Assembly: GCA_023213215.1 (NCBI GenBank)
Contig: CP096136.1
Span: 1,674,001-1,738,000 of the forward strand
Reading direction: 5' to 3'
Length of the DNA stretch: 64,000 nucleotides
DNA from: Flavobacterium sp. JAD_PAG50586_2
Lineage (GTDB): Bacteria; Bacteroidota; Bacteroidia; Flavobacteriales; Flavobacteriaceae
In this document: positions 10,091 through 18,777 of the stretch, one piece after another
How the letters are laid out: each line of letters begins with the position of its first letter
Position numbering within the stretch: position 1 is the stretch's first letter
The notes under the pieces: generated by a model
Told to the model about the DNA's origin: nothing
The model's input: only the letters and a program-made list of their open reading frames with translations
Database searches by the model: none
Position numbers and translations under genes: made by a program

Positions 10091-10200
10091 GGGCGTTTCC
10101 CTTCGGGTCGCGCTTTCCGCTGCAATCTTTTTTGTTTTGTCACCCTGAGCGCAGTCGAAGGGCTTTTTATAAACAAAAAAGGATTTCCACTTCAATCACT
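10091..10200. repeat. Flavobacterial palindromic intergenic repeat (diverged copy)
   Basis: The stretch holds an inverted pair of T-rich and A-rich arms (CTTTTTTGTTTT ... AAACAAAAAAGG), flanked by GGGCGTTTCCC and a CCGCTGCAATC core related to those in the repeats at 26000 and 33909. Inside it lies the common element CCCTGAGCGCAGTCGAAGGG. It fills the recO-ileS gap. Confidence 0.55.
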
Positions 10201-10216
10201 AACGCAAAAACTTATC

Positions 10217-10240
10217 ACTCATAACTCATAACTCATAACT
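10217..10240. repeat. 7-bp tandem repeat (ACTCATA)
   Basis: Three consecutive ACTCATA units plus a partial one, just upstream of ileS. Confidence 0.7.
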
Positions 10241-10280
10241 ATTTATTACTTTCGCAGACTGATTTAAGAAAACGATAAAA

Positions 10281-13200
10281 ATGAGTACTAAGTTTACTGA
10301 ATACAAAGGACTTGACCTGCCGACTGTGGCCTCTGAAGTTCTTGATTTCTGGAAAAAAAATAATGTCTTTGAACAAAGCGTAACTTCCCGTGAAGGCGCT
10401 ACGCCATACGTGTTTTTTGAAGGACCGCCATCAGCTAACGGTCTGCCTGGAATTCACCACGTAATGGCTCGTGCGATTAAGGATATTTTTTGTCGTTATA
10501 AAACCCAGAAGGGCTTTCAGGTAAAAAGAAAAGCCGGTTGGGATACTCATGGACTGCCTGTTGAATTAGGCACCGAAAAAGAATTAGGAATCACAAAAGA
10601 AGATATCGGGAAGACCATTTCCATCGAAGAATACAACGAAGCGTGTAAACGTACGGTTATGCGTTACACAGACGTGTGGAACGACCTTACCGAAAAAATG
10701 GGTTATTGGGTAGATATGGAAGATCCGTATGTAACCTACAAATCCAAATACATGGAGTCGGTTTGGTGGTTGCTGAAACAGATTTACAATAAGGATTTAC
10801 TATACAAAGGCTACACTATACAGCCTTACTCTCCAAAAGCCGGAACCGGATTGTCTTCACACGAAGTAAACCAACCTGGAAGTTACCGCGATGTGACAGA
10901 TACGACAGTGGTAGCACAGTTCAAAACCAAAGAAGAAACACTTCCGAGCTTTTTACAAGGTTTCGGAACGGTTCACATTTTGGCCTGGACAACAACGCCA
11001 TGGACATTGCCAAGCAACACTGCATTGACGGTTGGCCCAAAGATAGATTACGTTTTAGTAAAGACTTTCAATCAATATACTTTTGAAGCCGTTAATGTTG
11101 TTTTAGCTAAAAACCTTGTTGGAAAGCAATTCGGGAAAGGATTTTTTGCAAGTGAAAGCGATGAAGATTTCACCAATTATAAAGGCGGAGATAAAAATAT
11201 TCCATTCAAGGTCATAACCGAATTAAAAGGAAAAGATTTAGTCGAAATCCGTTACGAGCAATTAATGCCTCTGACATTACCATACCAAAATTCGGAAAAT
11301 GCTTTCCGTGTAATTTCAGGAGATTTTGTTACTACGGAAGATGGAACCGGAATCGTTCATACTGCGCCAACTTTTGGTGCTGATGATGCTAAAGTTGCCA
11401 AAGAAGCCAAACCGGAAGTGCCACCAATGTTGGTTTTGGACGCCAATGGAAATCCAGTACCGTTAGTTGATTTACAAGGAAAGTTTATTCAAGGCTTGGG
11501 AGATTTGTCTGGTAAATATGTAAAGAACGAATACTACGATGCCGGAACTGCACCCGAACGTTCTGCCGATGTCGAGATTGCTATCCAATTAAAAGAAGAA
11601 AACAAAGCCTTTAAGGTTGAAAAATACGTTCACAGTTATCCACACAGTTGGAGAACAGACGAACCATTATTATATTACCCGTTGGATTCGTGGTTCATCA
11701 AAGTAACCGAAGTTAAGGACCGAATGTTCGACCTGAACGAAACCATCAACTGGAAACCAAAAGCAACTGGTGAAGGCCGTTTTGGAAACTGGCTTAAGAA
11801 TGCCAACGACTGGAACCTGTCTCGTTCAAGATATTGGGGAATCCCATTGCCTATCTGGAGAACTGAAGACGGAACAGAGGAAATGTTAATCGGTTCGGTG
11901 GAAGAACTGTACAACGAAATAGAGAAATCAATCGCAGCAGGTTTCCAAAAGGAAAATCCATTCAAAGGTTTTGAAATTGGGAACATGAGCGAAGAAAACT
12001 ATGATTTGGTTGATTTGCATAAAAATGTAGTCGATGCCATTACATTAGTTTCACCTTCTGGAAAACCAATGAAACGCGAAAGTGATTTGATTGACGTTTG
12101 GTTCGATTCGGGTGCCATGCCTTATGCACAATGGCATTATCCGTTTGAAAATAAAGACAAAATCGATCAGAATAAAGATTTTCCGGCAGATTTTATTGCA
12201 GAAGGTGTTGACCAGACACGTGGTTGGTTTTATACATTACACGCCATCGGAACTTTGGTTTTTGATAAGATAGCGTACAAAAACGTAGTATCAAACGGTT
12301 TGGTTCTGGACAAAAACGGACAGAAGATGTCCAAGCGTTTAGGCAATGCTGTTGATCCTTTTACCACTTTGGCAGAATATGGTCCGGACGCAACACGCTG
12401 GTACATGATTGCCAACGCCAATCCATGGGACAATTTGAAATTCGATATCGAAGGTGTTGCTGAAGTGCGCCGTAAATTCTTCGGAACCTTGTACAATACA
12501 TATTCGTTTTTTGCGTTATATGCTAATATTGATGGCTTTAAATACGCGGAAGCGGAAATTCCGTTAAACGAAAGACCTGAGATTGACCGGTGGATTTTGT
12601 CAGAGTTACATACTTTGATAAAAGTAGTTGATGAAGCTTACGCCGATTACGAACCAACTAAGGCAGCGAGAGCTATATCTGACTTCGTTCAGGAAAACCT
12701 GAGCAACTGGTATGTTCGTTTGTGCAGAAGAAGATTTTGGAAAGGCGAATACGAGAAAGATAAAATTGCGGCTTATCAAACATTGTATACTTGTTTAATA
12801 AACGTAGCCAAACTATCGGCACCAATTGCGCCGTTCTTTATGGACAAACTTTACAGAGACTTAACACAGGCAACACATACAGAGGAATTTGAGTCAGTAC
12901 ATTTGGCGAAATTTCCAAATTCAGTTGAAAACTTTGTTGATAAATCACTCGAAAGCAAAATGATGAAAGCACAAACGGTTTCATCACTGGTTTTATCGCT
13001 TCGTAAAAAGGAAATGATTAAGGTACGTCAACCGTTGCAAAAGGTTATCATACCTGCATTTGATGCTAATTTTAAGGCTGAAATAAATGCGGTTTCCGAC
13101 CTGATAAAAGCAGAGGTAAACGTTAAGGAAATTGAATTGCTGGATGATGCGTCTGGTGTTTTAGTGAAGCAGATTAAGCCCAATTTCAAGGCTTTAGGAC

Positions 13201-13682
13201 CTCGTTTTGGCAAGGATATGGGATTGATTGCCAAAGAGATACAGAATTTTTCAGCAGACCAGATTACGGAACTGGAAACAAAAGGGGAGCTGATGCTTGT
13301 TATTTCAGGAAATAACATAATTTTAACAACCGAGGATGTAGAAATTTCTTCACAGGATATTCCGGGTTGGTTGGTTGCAAACGCAAATGGAATAACGGTT
13401 GCATTAGACATCACACTAACGGAAGAATTGGTAAAAGAAGGAATAGCAAGGGAATTGGTAAACAGGATCCAGAACATCCGAAAAGATTCGGGATTTGAAG
13501 TTACAGATAAGATTAAGGTGCATCTGCAGGATAATGAGGAATTGAAAAATGCGGTCCTGGCCAATGAAAACTATATCAAATCGGAAACATTGACAGAAAC
13601 CTTGGTTTTTGAAACCGATTTGAGTAACGGAACAGAAATAGAATTCGACAATATAAAAACAAGAATATTAATCTCAAAATAG
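10281..13682 (+). CDS. ileS: Isoleucyl-tRNA synthetase
   Basis: Charges tRNA-Ile in the cytoplasm. The 1133-residue class I synthetase carries the HIGH-equivalent GLPGIHHVMAR near residue 57, the editing (CP1) domain with AWTTTPWTLPSNTALTVG, and the KMSKR loop (GQKMSKRLGN) near residue 690. It has the long C-terminal form usual for Bacteroidota IleRS, and no Cys4 zinc ribbon is obvious at the end. The ATG at 10281 starts MSTKFTEYKGLDLP, the expected N-terminus. The DksA-like gene follows after 7 bp, so the two probably form one transcript. Confidence 0.98.
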   Translation: MSTKFTEYKGLDLPTVASEVLDFWKKNNVFEQSVTSREGATPYVFFEGPPSANGLPGIHHVMARAIKDIFCRYKTQKGFQVKRKAGWDTHGLPVELGTEKELGITKEDIGKTISIEEYNEACKRTVMRYTDVWNDLTEKMGYWVDMEDPYVTYKSKYMESVWWLLKQIYNKDLLYKGYTIQPYSPKAGTGLSSHEVNQPGSYRDVTDTTVVAQFKTKEETLPSFLQGFGTVHILAWTTTPWTLPSNTALTVGPKIDYVLVKTFNQYTFEAVNVVLAKNLVGKQFGKGFFASESDEDFTNYKGGDKNIPFKVITELKGKDLVEIRYEQLMPLTLPYQNSENAFRVISGDFVTTEDGTGIVHTAPTFGADDAKVAKEAKPEVPPMLVLDANGNPVPLVDLQGKFIQGLGDLSGKYVKNEYYDAGTAPERSADVEIAIQLKEENKAFKVEKYVHSYPHSWRTDEPLLYYPLDSWFIKVTEVKDRMFDLNETINWKPKATGEGRFGNWLKNANDWNLSRSRYWGIPLPIWRTEDGTEEMLIGSVEELYNEIEKSIAAGFQKENPFKGFEIGNMSEENYDLVDLHKNVVDAITLVSPSGKPMKRESDLIDVWFDSGAMPYAQWHYPFENKDKIDQNKDFPADFIAEGVDQTRGWFYTLHAIGTLVFDKIAYKNVVSNGLVLDKNGQKMSKRLGNAVDPFTTLAEYGPDATRWYMIANANPWDNLKFDIEGVAEVRRKFFGTLYNTYSFFALYANIDGFKYAEAEIPLNERPEIDRWILSELHTLIKVVDEAYADYEPTKAARAISDFVQENLSNWYVRLCRRRFWKGEYEKDKIAAYQTLYTCLINVAKLSAPIAPFFMDKLYRDLTQATHTEEFESVHLAKFPNSVENFVDKSLESKMMKAQTVSSLVLSLRKKEMIKVRQPLQKVIIPAFDANFKAEINAVSDLIKAEVNVKEIELLDDASGVLVKQIKPNFKALGPRFGKDMGLIAKEIQNFSADQITELETKGELMLVISGNNIILTTEDVEISSQDIPGWLVANANGITVALDITLTEELVKEGIARELVNRIQNIRKDSGFEVTDKIKVHLQDNEELKNAVLANENYIKSETLTETLVFETDLSNGTEIEFDNIKTRILISK

Positions 13683-13689
13683 CATAAAG

Positions 13690-14070
13690 ATGGTAGAAGA
13701 AAAAATGAGATACTCAGATGCAGATTTAGCAGAGTTCAAAGAAATTATCATAAATAAAATGGATAAGGCAAAAGCCGACTTAGAGTTGATTAAAAGCGCC
13801 TATATGAATGACTTAAACAACGGGACTGATGATACCTCACCAACGTTCAAGGCATTTGAAGAAGGTAGCGAAACTATGTCTAAAGAAGCCAACTCCCAGT
13901 TAGCTATCCGTCAGGAGAAGTTTATCCGCGATTTGAAGAATGCACTTTTCCGTGTTGAAAATAAAACCTATGGTGTTTGCAAAGTAACAGGGAAGCTTAT
14001 CTCTAAAGAAAGATTGCGCGTTGTGCCTCATGCAACAATGAGTATTGAAGCGAAAAACCTTCAGAGATAA
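13690..14070 (+). CDS. TraR/DksA-family regulator with degenerate zinc finger
   Basis: A 126-residue protein with a coiled-coil N-terminal half and a DksA-type C-terminal domain (ENKTYGVCKVTGKLISKERL, then VPHATMSIEAKN). DksA binds the RNA polymerase secondary channel and acts with ppGpp at promoters. Canonical DksA has four zinc-binding cysteines, but only the first (GVC) survives here, with the later C-x-x-C replaced by SIEAK. Similar cysteine-poor versions are common next to ileS and lspA in Bacteroidota. Probably in one operon with ileS (7-bp gap). Confidence 0.9.
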   Translation: MVEEKMRYSDADLAEFKEIIINKMDKAKADLELIKSAYMNDLNNGTDDTSPTFKAFEEGSETMSKEANSQLAIRQEKFIRDLKNALFRVENKTYGVCKVTGKLISKERLRVVPHATMSIEAKNLQR

Positions 14071-14125
14071 TCAATTTACTTCATATTACGGGAACTAATA
14101 AAAATAATGAAAACGCATTGAGACG

Positions 14126-15250
14126 ATGATTTTGCACCTTGTACACGACGAAAAAATCATCAACAGAACAATTGATATTTTTGAAACCGTTACTCCCGGC
14201 GACAATCTGTATGTTGTATTTACACGTCATAAACCTAAATTTGTAAAGCAACATAAAAGCGTAATTACATTTAAGGAATATGAAAGCTACAATGGAATTA
14301 AAACGTTTTCATCGGTAATCGTACATTACCTAAATTCAAGAAAAATCCGTTTTGTTCAAAAACACATAAAAAATCATATCCCCATTTATTGGATTATTTG
14401 GGGAAATGACCTTTACAACAAACTGCTTTATCCCAAAGGATTTGAATTATGGGACAAAGAAAGTTCTTATTACAAGAAGAAAAATTTTGCTGGCAAACTA
14501 GCCGAAAAAATAATAAGCAGAATAAAAACCCGTAAAATAGAGTCTTTTGTTTCTAAAAGAATAAGTGCTATCGCTACCGATACTACCGAAATCGACTATG
14601 ACATGCTCATTAATTACTATCCAAAGCTGAATAACATCCCTTGGATGGATTTTTTCTACTATCCTATTGAGATGATTTTGGAGCAAGAAATGATGCAAAA
14701 ATGGGTAGATGGAAATAACATCCAAATTGGAAATTCGGGCTCAACAACCAATAATCATGAATATGCCATGCGCTTTCTTTCTAAGCTTGAATTGCAGGAC
14801 AGAAAGATAATGGTTCCGTTAAGCTATTCCGGAACAAAGGATTATAAAGAAACCGTCAAGAAAGCGGGTAAAATATCATTTGGCGACAACTTCATTCCAC
14901 TCGATACTTTTCTTCCATTGCAAGAATACAACCAATTGATGATAAGTTTTGGAGTTGCAATATATGGGAACTGGCGTCAAGAGGCAATTGGCAACATTTT
15001 AATTTCTTTATATCTTGGAGCAAAAATATTCCTTCCAAGTGTAAATCCTGTGATGCAGTGGGCCAAACATCACAAACTGGCAGTATTTGAATTGGAATCT
15101 ATTTCACAATATGAAATTGACACCCCTTTAGACGAAGCATCACGCATCCATAATAGGGAAATCCTACTCCAGCTATACAATTTAGACAGGCTTAAGTCGT
15201 TAATTACTTCGAATTTTATTAAAGATACAGCGGTAGTTCCTGCTTTGTAG
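14126..15250 (+). CDS. wecF: TDP-N-acetylfucosamine:lipid II N-acetylfucosaminyltransferase family protein
   Basis: A 374-residue cytoplasmic or membrane-associated glycosyltransferase resembling WecF/RffT, which adds Fuc4NAc to lipid-linked intermediates in enterobacterial common antigen synthesis. Supporting motifs are the N-terminal MILHLVHDEKIINR, a central IGNSGSTTNNHEYA (compare the family's IGNS-x-TNNH donor-binding segment), and a GVAIYGNWRQEAIGN stretch. The likely sugar donor is made by the transaminase encoded convergently 48 bp downstream (15299-16456). In related genomes lspA normally follows the DksA-like gene directly, so this pair looks inserted. Which polysaccharide it serves is not visible. 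Confidence 0.85.
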   Translation: MILHLVHDEKIINRTIDIFETVTPGDNLYVVFTRHKPKFVKQHKSVITFKEYESYNGIKTFSSVIVHYLNSRKIRFVQKHIKNHIPIYWIIWGNDLYNKLLYPKGFELWDKESSYYKKKNFAGKLAEKIISRIKTRKIESFVSKRISAIATDTTEIDYDMLINYYPKLNNIPWMDFFYYPIEMILEQEMMQKWVDGNNIQIGNSGSTTNNHEYAMRFLSKLELQDRKIMVPLSYSGTKDYKETVKKAGKISFGDNFIPLDTFLPLQEYNQLMISFGVAIYGNWRQEAIGNILISLYLGAKIFLPSVNPVMQWAKHHKLAVFELESISQYEIDTPLDEASRIHNREILLQLYNLDRLKSLITSNFIKDTAVVPAL

Positions 15251-15298
15251 AGTTTTAATGATAAGAATAGACTACATTTTAAAAAATAAATTCTATTC

Positions 15299-16456
15299 TC
15301 AAAACATCTGATAAAACTGATTTTTTTCTAAGAAAAAATCAAGCAGGGTGGTTACGATTGCAGCCGAATTTAATTCGTAAAAGAGTGGTAGCCTTACTAA
15401 GGTATCTGTAAATTTATCAGCCTCAGGCAATTCATTCCCTTCATATTTAGAGAGATAGAATGGGCTTTTATGCAAACTGATATAATGGAAAGTTGCCGAA
15501 ATTTGATTTTGTTTCAAGTACTCCAACAAATGGGTTCTTTGCTCTAAACTTTGACAGACCAAATAGAACATATGAGCATTGTTTGTAGCGTAATTGGGAA
15601 CCTGAGGTAACTGGATTTTATTTTCATAAGCCCATTTCTTTAATTTAATCTCATAATTATTCCAATGGGATTTCCTAACCTTTTGTATTTGCTCTAGATT
15701 TTCTAATTGCGCCCAAAGAAAAGCGGAAATCATCTCTGAAGGCAAGAAAGAGCTTCCCACATCTGTCCATCCATATTTATTTACTTCCCCTCTAAAAAAT
15801 GAGGCCCTATTCGTTCCTTTTTCCCAGATTATTTCGGCTCTTTCAATAAACTGTTCGTCATTAATAGCCAGTAATCCTCCTTCTCCTGAAATAATGTTTT
15901 TTGTTTCATGAAACGAAAAAGTTGCCAGATGGCCTATAGATCCAAGAGCTTTTGTAATTCCATCCTTTGCAGTATAATAGCTGTCAATTGCCTGGGCAGC
16001 ATCTTCAATTACATACAAATTATATTTTTTGGAAATTTCCAGAATTGTATCCATTTCACAAGCAACTCCGGCATAATGAACAGGGACAATAGCTTTGGTC
16101 TTTGATGTAATTAAAGCTTCTATTTTGGTTTCATCAATATTTGGATGGTCTTTTTTACTATCTGCAAAAACAATTTTTGCACCTCTTAAAACAAAAGCAT
16201 TTGCCGTGGAAACAAAAGTATAGGAAGGCATTATTACTTCATCGCCTTCTTTGATGTTTATTAAAATTGCGGCCATTTCCAATGCATCCGTACAGGAAGT
16301 GGTGAGAAGCGCTTTTTTTATGCCATAATTCGATTCAAAGAAAAGCTGGCATTTTTTAGTAAAAGTATTATTACCTGATATTTTGCCCGTTTTGATAGCT
16401 TCTTCAATATATTTTATTTCCTTCCCTGTAAAATAGGGCTTGTTAAATGGTATCAC
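15299..16456 (-). CDS. wecE: dTDP-4-amino-4,6-dideoxygalactose transaminase
   Basis: A PLP enzyme of the DegT/DnrJ/EryC1 group that transfers an amino group to TDP-4-keto-6-deoxyglucose to give TDP-Fuc4N. It aligns by eye with E. coli RffA/WecE across its length: IPFNKPYFTG at the start, GDEVIMPSYTFVSTANAFVLRGAKIVF, VPVHYAGVACEMDTI, SFHETKN with the PLP lysine, and EIIWEKGTNR. The family N-terminus coincides with a GTG at 16456, giving 385 residues. An in-frame ATG at 16561 would add 35 residues with no family counterpart. Together with wecF it supplies and transfers Fuc4NAc; the acetyltransferase WecD/RffC is not in the window. Confidence 0.9.
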   Translation of the reverse strand: MIPFNKPYFTGKEIKYIEEAIKTGKISGNNTFTKKCQLFFESNYGIKKALLTTSCTDALEMAAILINIKEGDEVIMPSYTFVSTANAFVLRGAKIVFADSKKDHPNIDETKIEALITSKTKAIVPVHYAGVACEMDTILEISKKYNLYVIEDAAQAIDSYYTAKDGITKALGSIGHLATFSFHETKNIISGEGGLLAINDEQFIERAEIIWEKGTNRASFFRGEVNKYGWTDVGSSFLPSEMISAFLWAQLENLEQIQKVRKSHWNNYEIKLKKWAYENKIQLPQVPNYATNNAHMFYLVCQSLEQRTHLLEYLKQNQISATFHYISLHKSPFYLSKYEGNELPEADKFTDTLVRLPLFYELNSAAIVTTLLDFFLEKNQFYQMF

Positions 16457-16788
16457 TTGTGTTCTAAAATATTTATTATTGTCTTGACAATCATGCGCTT
16501 CTTTTCTTGTTAAACAAAGAAAGAGTGCCGTTTTAATCTTGTATTGAATTATAGATTGCATCTATCATCTGATGTTACAAAACAAGAGAATAGAATTAAT
16601 TTTTTTCAACTTAATTGGCTTTTGATTTTTTTTACAGATTCAAAAAATAGAATTTAGTTGCGTATGTAAGTAAAATTTATCTTTCTTTTTTAGAACATCC
16701 ATAAAATGAATAGAATGAGATTTATAACAAAAATATTCTGTCTATTGTGTAATAATATTGTTATTTTTGCGACATTAAAATCATAATA

Positions 16789-17412
16789 ATGTCATTAAGA
16801 AATTCCGTTTTAATCATTGCAATCATTTTGCTTGTTGACCAATTTGTCAAAATTTATATCAAAACGAACTTTGTATATGGTGAAGCAGGCCAGATTGATG
16901 TTGCCAGTTGGTTTAAAATTTTGTTGATTGAAAACGAAGGAATGGCCTGGGGAACTAGAATCCCTGGTGAATACGGAAAACTGATACTGACGGTATTTAG
17001 GATCTTGGCTGTGTTTGGTATTGGATATTGGCTTTATGATGCCAGCACAAAACACAGTTCTCCATATCTATTGGTTGCCATTGCGCTGATATTTGCCGGT
17101 GCTGTTGGTAATATTATTGACTCTGTTTTCTACGGGGTTATTTTTGATGACAGTTATGGGCATGTAGCGACTTTGTTTGCTGAAAAACCTTCCGGAACGT
17201 GGTTTCATGGAAAAGTGGTTGACATGCTGTATTTCCCAATCTTTGAAGGAACCTTCCCTAAGTGGATGCCTGTTTATGGCGGAGAACAATTCAAATTCTT
17301 CAACGCTATTTTCAATATCGCCGATATGGCAATCTCCACCGGAGTTGGAATTTTAATTGTTTTCAATAAAAAAGCTTTCGCTAAAAAGACGTCTATCGGA
17401 AGTCATAGTTAG
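16789..17412 (+). CDS. lspA: Lipoprotein signal peptidase (signal peptidase II)
   Basis: An inner-membrane aspartic protease that removes the signal peptide of diacylated prolipoproteins. The 207-residue protein has four hydrophobic segments and both catalytic-aspartate blocks: VVDMLYFPIFEG and FNIADMAISTGVG, plus the NEGMAWG region. It is longer than the ~165-residue enterobacterial enzyme because of a periplasmic insert typical of Bacteroidota. A TATTTTTG element at 16762-16769 probably provides its own promoter. The 3' end overlaps the convergent folate gene by 20 bp. Confidence 0.96.
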   Translation: MSLRNSVLIIAIILLVDQFVKIYIKTNFVYGEAGQIDVASWFKILLIENEGMAWGTRIPGEYGKLILTVFRILAVFGIGYWLYDASTKHSSPYLLVAIALIFAGAVGNIIDSVFYGVIFDDSYGHVATLFAEKPSGTWFHGKVVDMLYFPIFEGTFPKWMPVYGGEQFKFFNAIFNIADMAISTGVGILIVFNKKAFAKKTSIGSHS

Positions 17413-17959
17413 TCGTTGGAGTTATGCAATAATCCAAGCGGATGTCACTTTCATAAACATCATCAATAACTTCTTCAGGTTCAAAGAAGGAAACACCAAT
17501 CTTTATAACGTCTTCCCTGCATTTGGATAAGAAGGCATCATAAAATCCTTTGCCATACCCAACCCTGTTTCCTTTTTTATCATAAGCCAAAAGCGGAACA
17601 AAAACCACATCGATTTTAGTATTCGGAACTTCAATTCCATCAACCGGTTCATAGATATTGTATTCATTTTTCTGGAACTTGGTGTTATCTGTCAATAGGT
17701 AATTGGTCATCCCGCAACTTTCGAAATCGCATTTAGAAACCAGGATTTCCTTATCATAGCCGGCTAAAATCTGGAGAATGAATTCGGTTTCCACTTCTTT
17801 CATCTCCTCAATAGTCAGGAATAAATGGAAATAGGTTTTCTCCCAAACGTCAAGCTGAAGCATCCGGTTGGCAATGGCCAGGCTTTTGTCTTCAATTTCT
17901 TCAGTTGATAATTGCTGGCGGAGGGTTTTGTATTTCTTGCGTAAGTCTGATTTGTTCAT
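17393..17959 (-). CDS. 5-formyltetrahydrofolate cyclo-ligase
   Basis: ATP-dependent conversion of 5-formyl-THF to 5,10-methenyl-THF in the cytoplasm. The 188-residue protein shows the family N-terminus NKSDLRKKYKTLRQQL and the hallmark C-terminal motif VPLLAYDKKGNRVGYGKGFYD. It is transcribed towards lspA with a 20-bp tail overlap, and follows the hypothetical gene at 17969-18454 with a 9-bp gap, so those two are probably cotranscribed. Confidence 0.95.
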   Translation of the reverse strand: MNKSDLRKKYKTLRQQLSTEEIEDKSLAIANRMLQLDVWEKTYFHLFLTIEEMKEVETEFILQILAGYDKEILVSKCDFESCGMTNYLLTDNTKFQKNEYNIYEPVDGIEVPNTKIDVVFVPLLAYDKKGNRVGYGKGFYDAFLSKCREDVIKIGVSFFEPEEVIDDVYESDIRLDYCITPTTNYDFR

Positions 17960-17968
17960 ACTTCAAAG

Positions 17969-18454
17969 TTATTCCTTTTTCTTCTTCTTTCCCGTTTTTG
18001 GAAAAAACTGCTTAAGCTTTTCTACCTTCAAAGGATAAGCCGCTGTATCGCCAAATCTTGCCCTATAGGCCGCATACCCGTAATCGCGGAGCGCATCTGC
18101 CAGGTTATCGCGGTCATGCAATATCTTAATACACAAAAACTTCTGAGCTATATTTTGCAGGTCGAGGCATTTCATTTCGGCGTATTTACGCGTGTTGTAA
18201 TCCGCATTAAATTCATCCCAATCGATATCAGGTGAAGCCAGTTCAGGCTGGAAATCATACATTTCCTTTACCGCATTAAGGAGCAGCTTTTTCTGCTCAC
18301 CAACCTTGCCAAAACGGGTTCTTTCTTTCGGGCTCAGATTATATGTTTTTGGCGTTACAATAGCCAGGATTGTGTTCACAGCTTCATCTAATTGTTGTTT
18401 TTCGGCGTCGGTAAAATGATATTTCCCTAAGTTTTCTAAAGGCATGACAGACAA
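17969..18454 (-). CDS. Conserved hypothetical protein, charged, lysine-rich tail
   Basis: A 161-residue soluble, highly charged protein that I do not recognise. It is predicted mostly helical (HFTDAEKQQLDEAVNTI near the start), carries a motif-like segment YGYAAYRARFGDTAAYP, and ends in a polylysine tail (GKKKKKE). There is no signal peptide or membrane segment. A second ATG at 18445 (MPLENLGKY) could be the true start. It sits 9 bp upstream of the folate cyclo-ligase gene in the same direction, suggesting coexpression only. The basic tail could bind nucleic acid, but nothing proves it. Confidence 0.75.
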   Translation of the reverse strand: MSVMPLENLGKYHFTDAEKQQLDEAVNTILAIVTPKTYNLSPKERTRFGKVGEQKKLLLNAVKEMYDFQPELASPDIDWDEFNADYNTRKYAEMKCLDLQNIAQKFLCIKILHDRDNLADALRDYGYAAYRARFGDTAAYPLKVEKLKQFFPKTGKKKKKE

Positions 18455-18777
18455 TGATTAAATTTAAAGGTAAAATTAATAATTTTAATTAAAATATAAA
18501 TAAAATGAATTAAATTTTTAATGCTGATTTATTAAAAATATATTTAATATTCATTTAAAAATTAAATAGTATCAATAATATTTTAATATGTATAATTATT
18601 ATTTCAATAAATATACATTAATATATAAATGTTTTATTATTAAAAAATTAATGACAACCATTAATTTTAGTATTTATTTTAGCTTATTTGGTAGGTAAAA
18701 GATTTAAAGTTAAATTTGTATAGAATAAAATCATAATCAAGTCTTTATTCTTTACTCTTTTTTCTATTCTCTAAAAA
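18455..18777. other. Extremely AT-rich intergenic region
   Basis: About 320 bp without an open frame. Positions 18465-18660 are almost entirely A and T with runs such as TTTAATTAAAATATAAAT and no obvious hairpin with a GC stem. The right end carries the uvrC promoter (18687-18718). Confidence 0.7.
18687..18718 (+). promoter_or_regulatory. Predicted promoter of uvrC
   Basis: TTTG at 18687-18690, 20-bp spacer, TAAATTTG at 18711-18718, upstream of the ATG at 18778. Confidence 0.55.

Noticed and set aside
10140..10165. CCCTGAGCGCAGTCGAAGGG as an attachment site or regulator operator
   Set aside because: This string is a common dispersed element in Flavobacteriia and here lies inside a larger repeat; no integrase or nearby regulator supports a site-specific role.
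17393..17412. Overlap of lspA and folate cyclo-ligase 3' ends as a sign of a frame error
   Set aside because: Both C-termini look normal for their families; short convergent tail overlaps are common.
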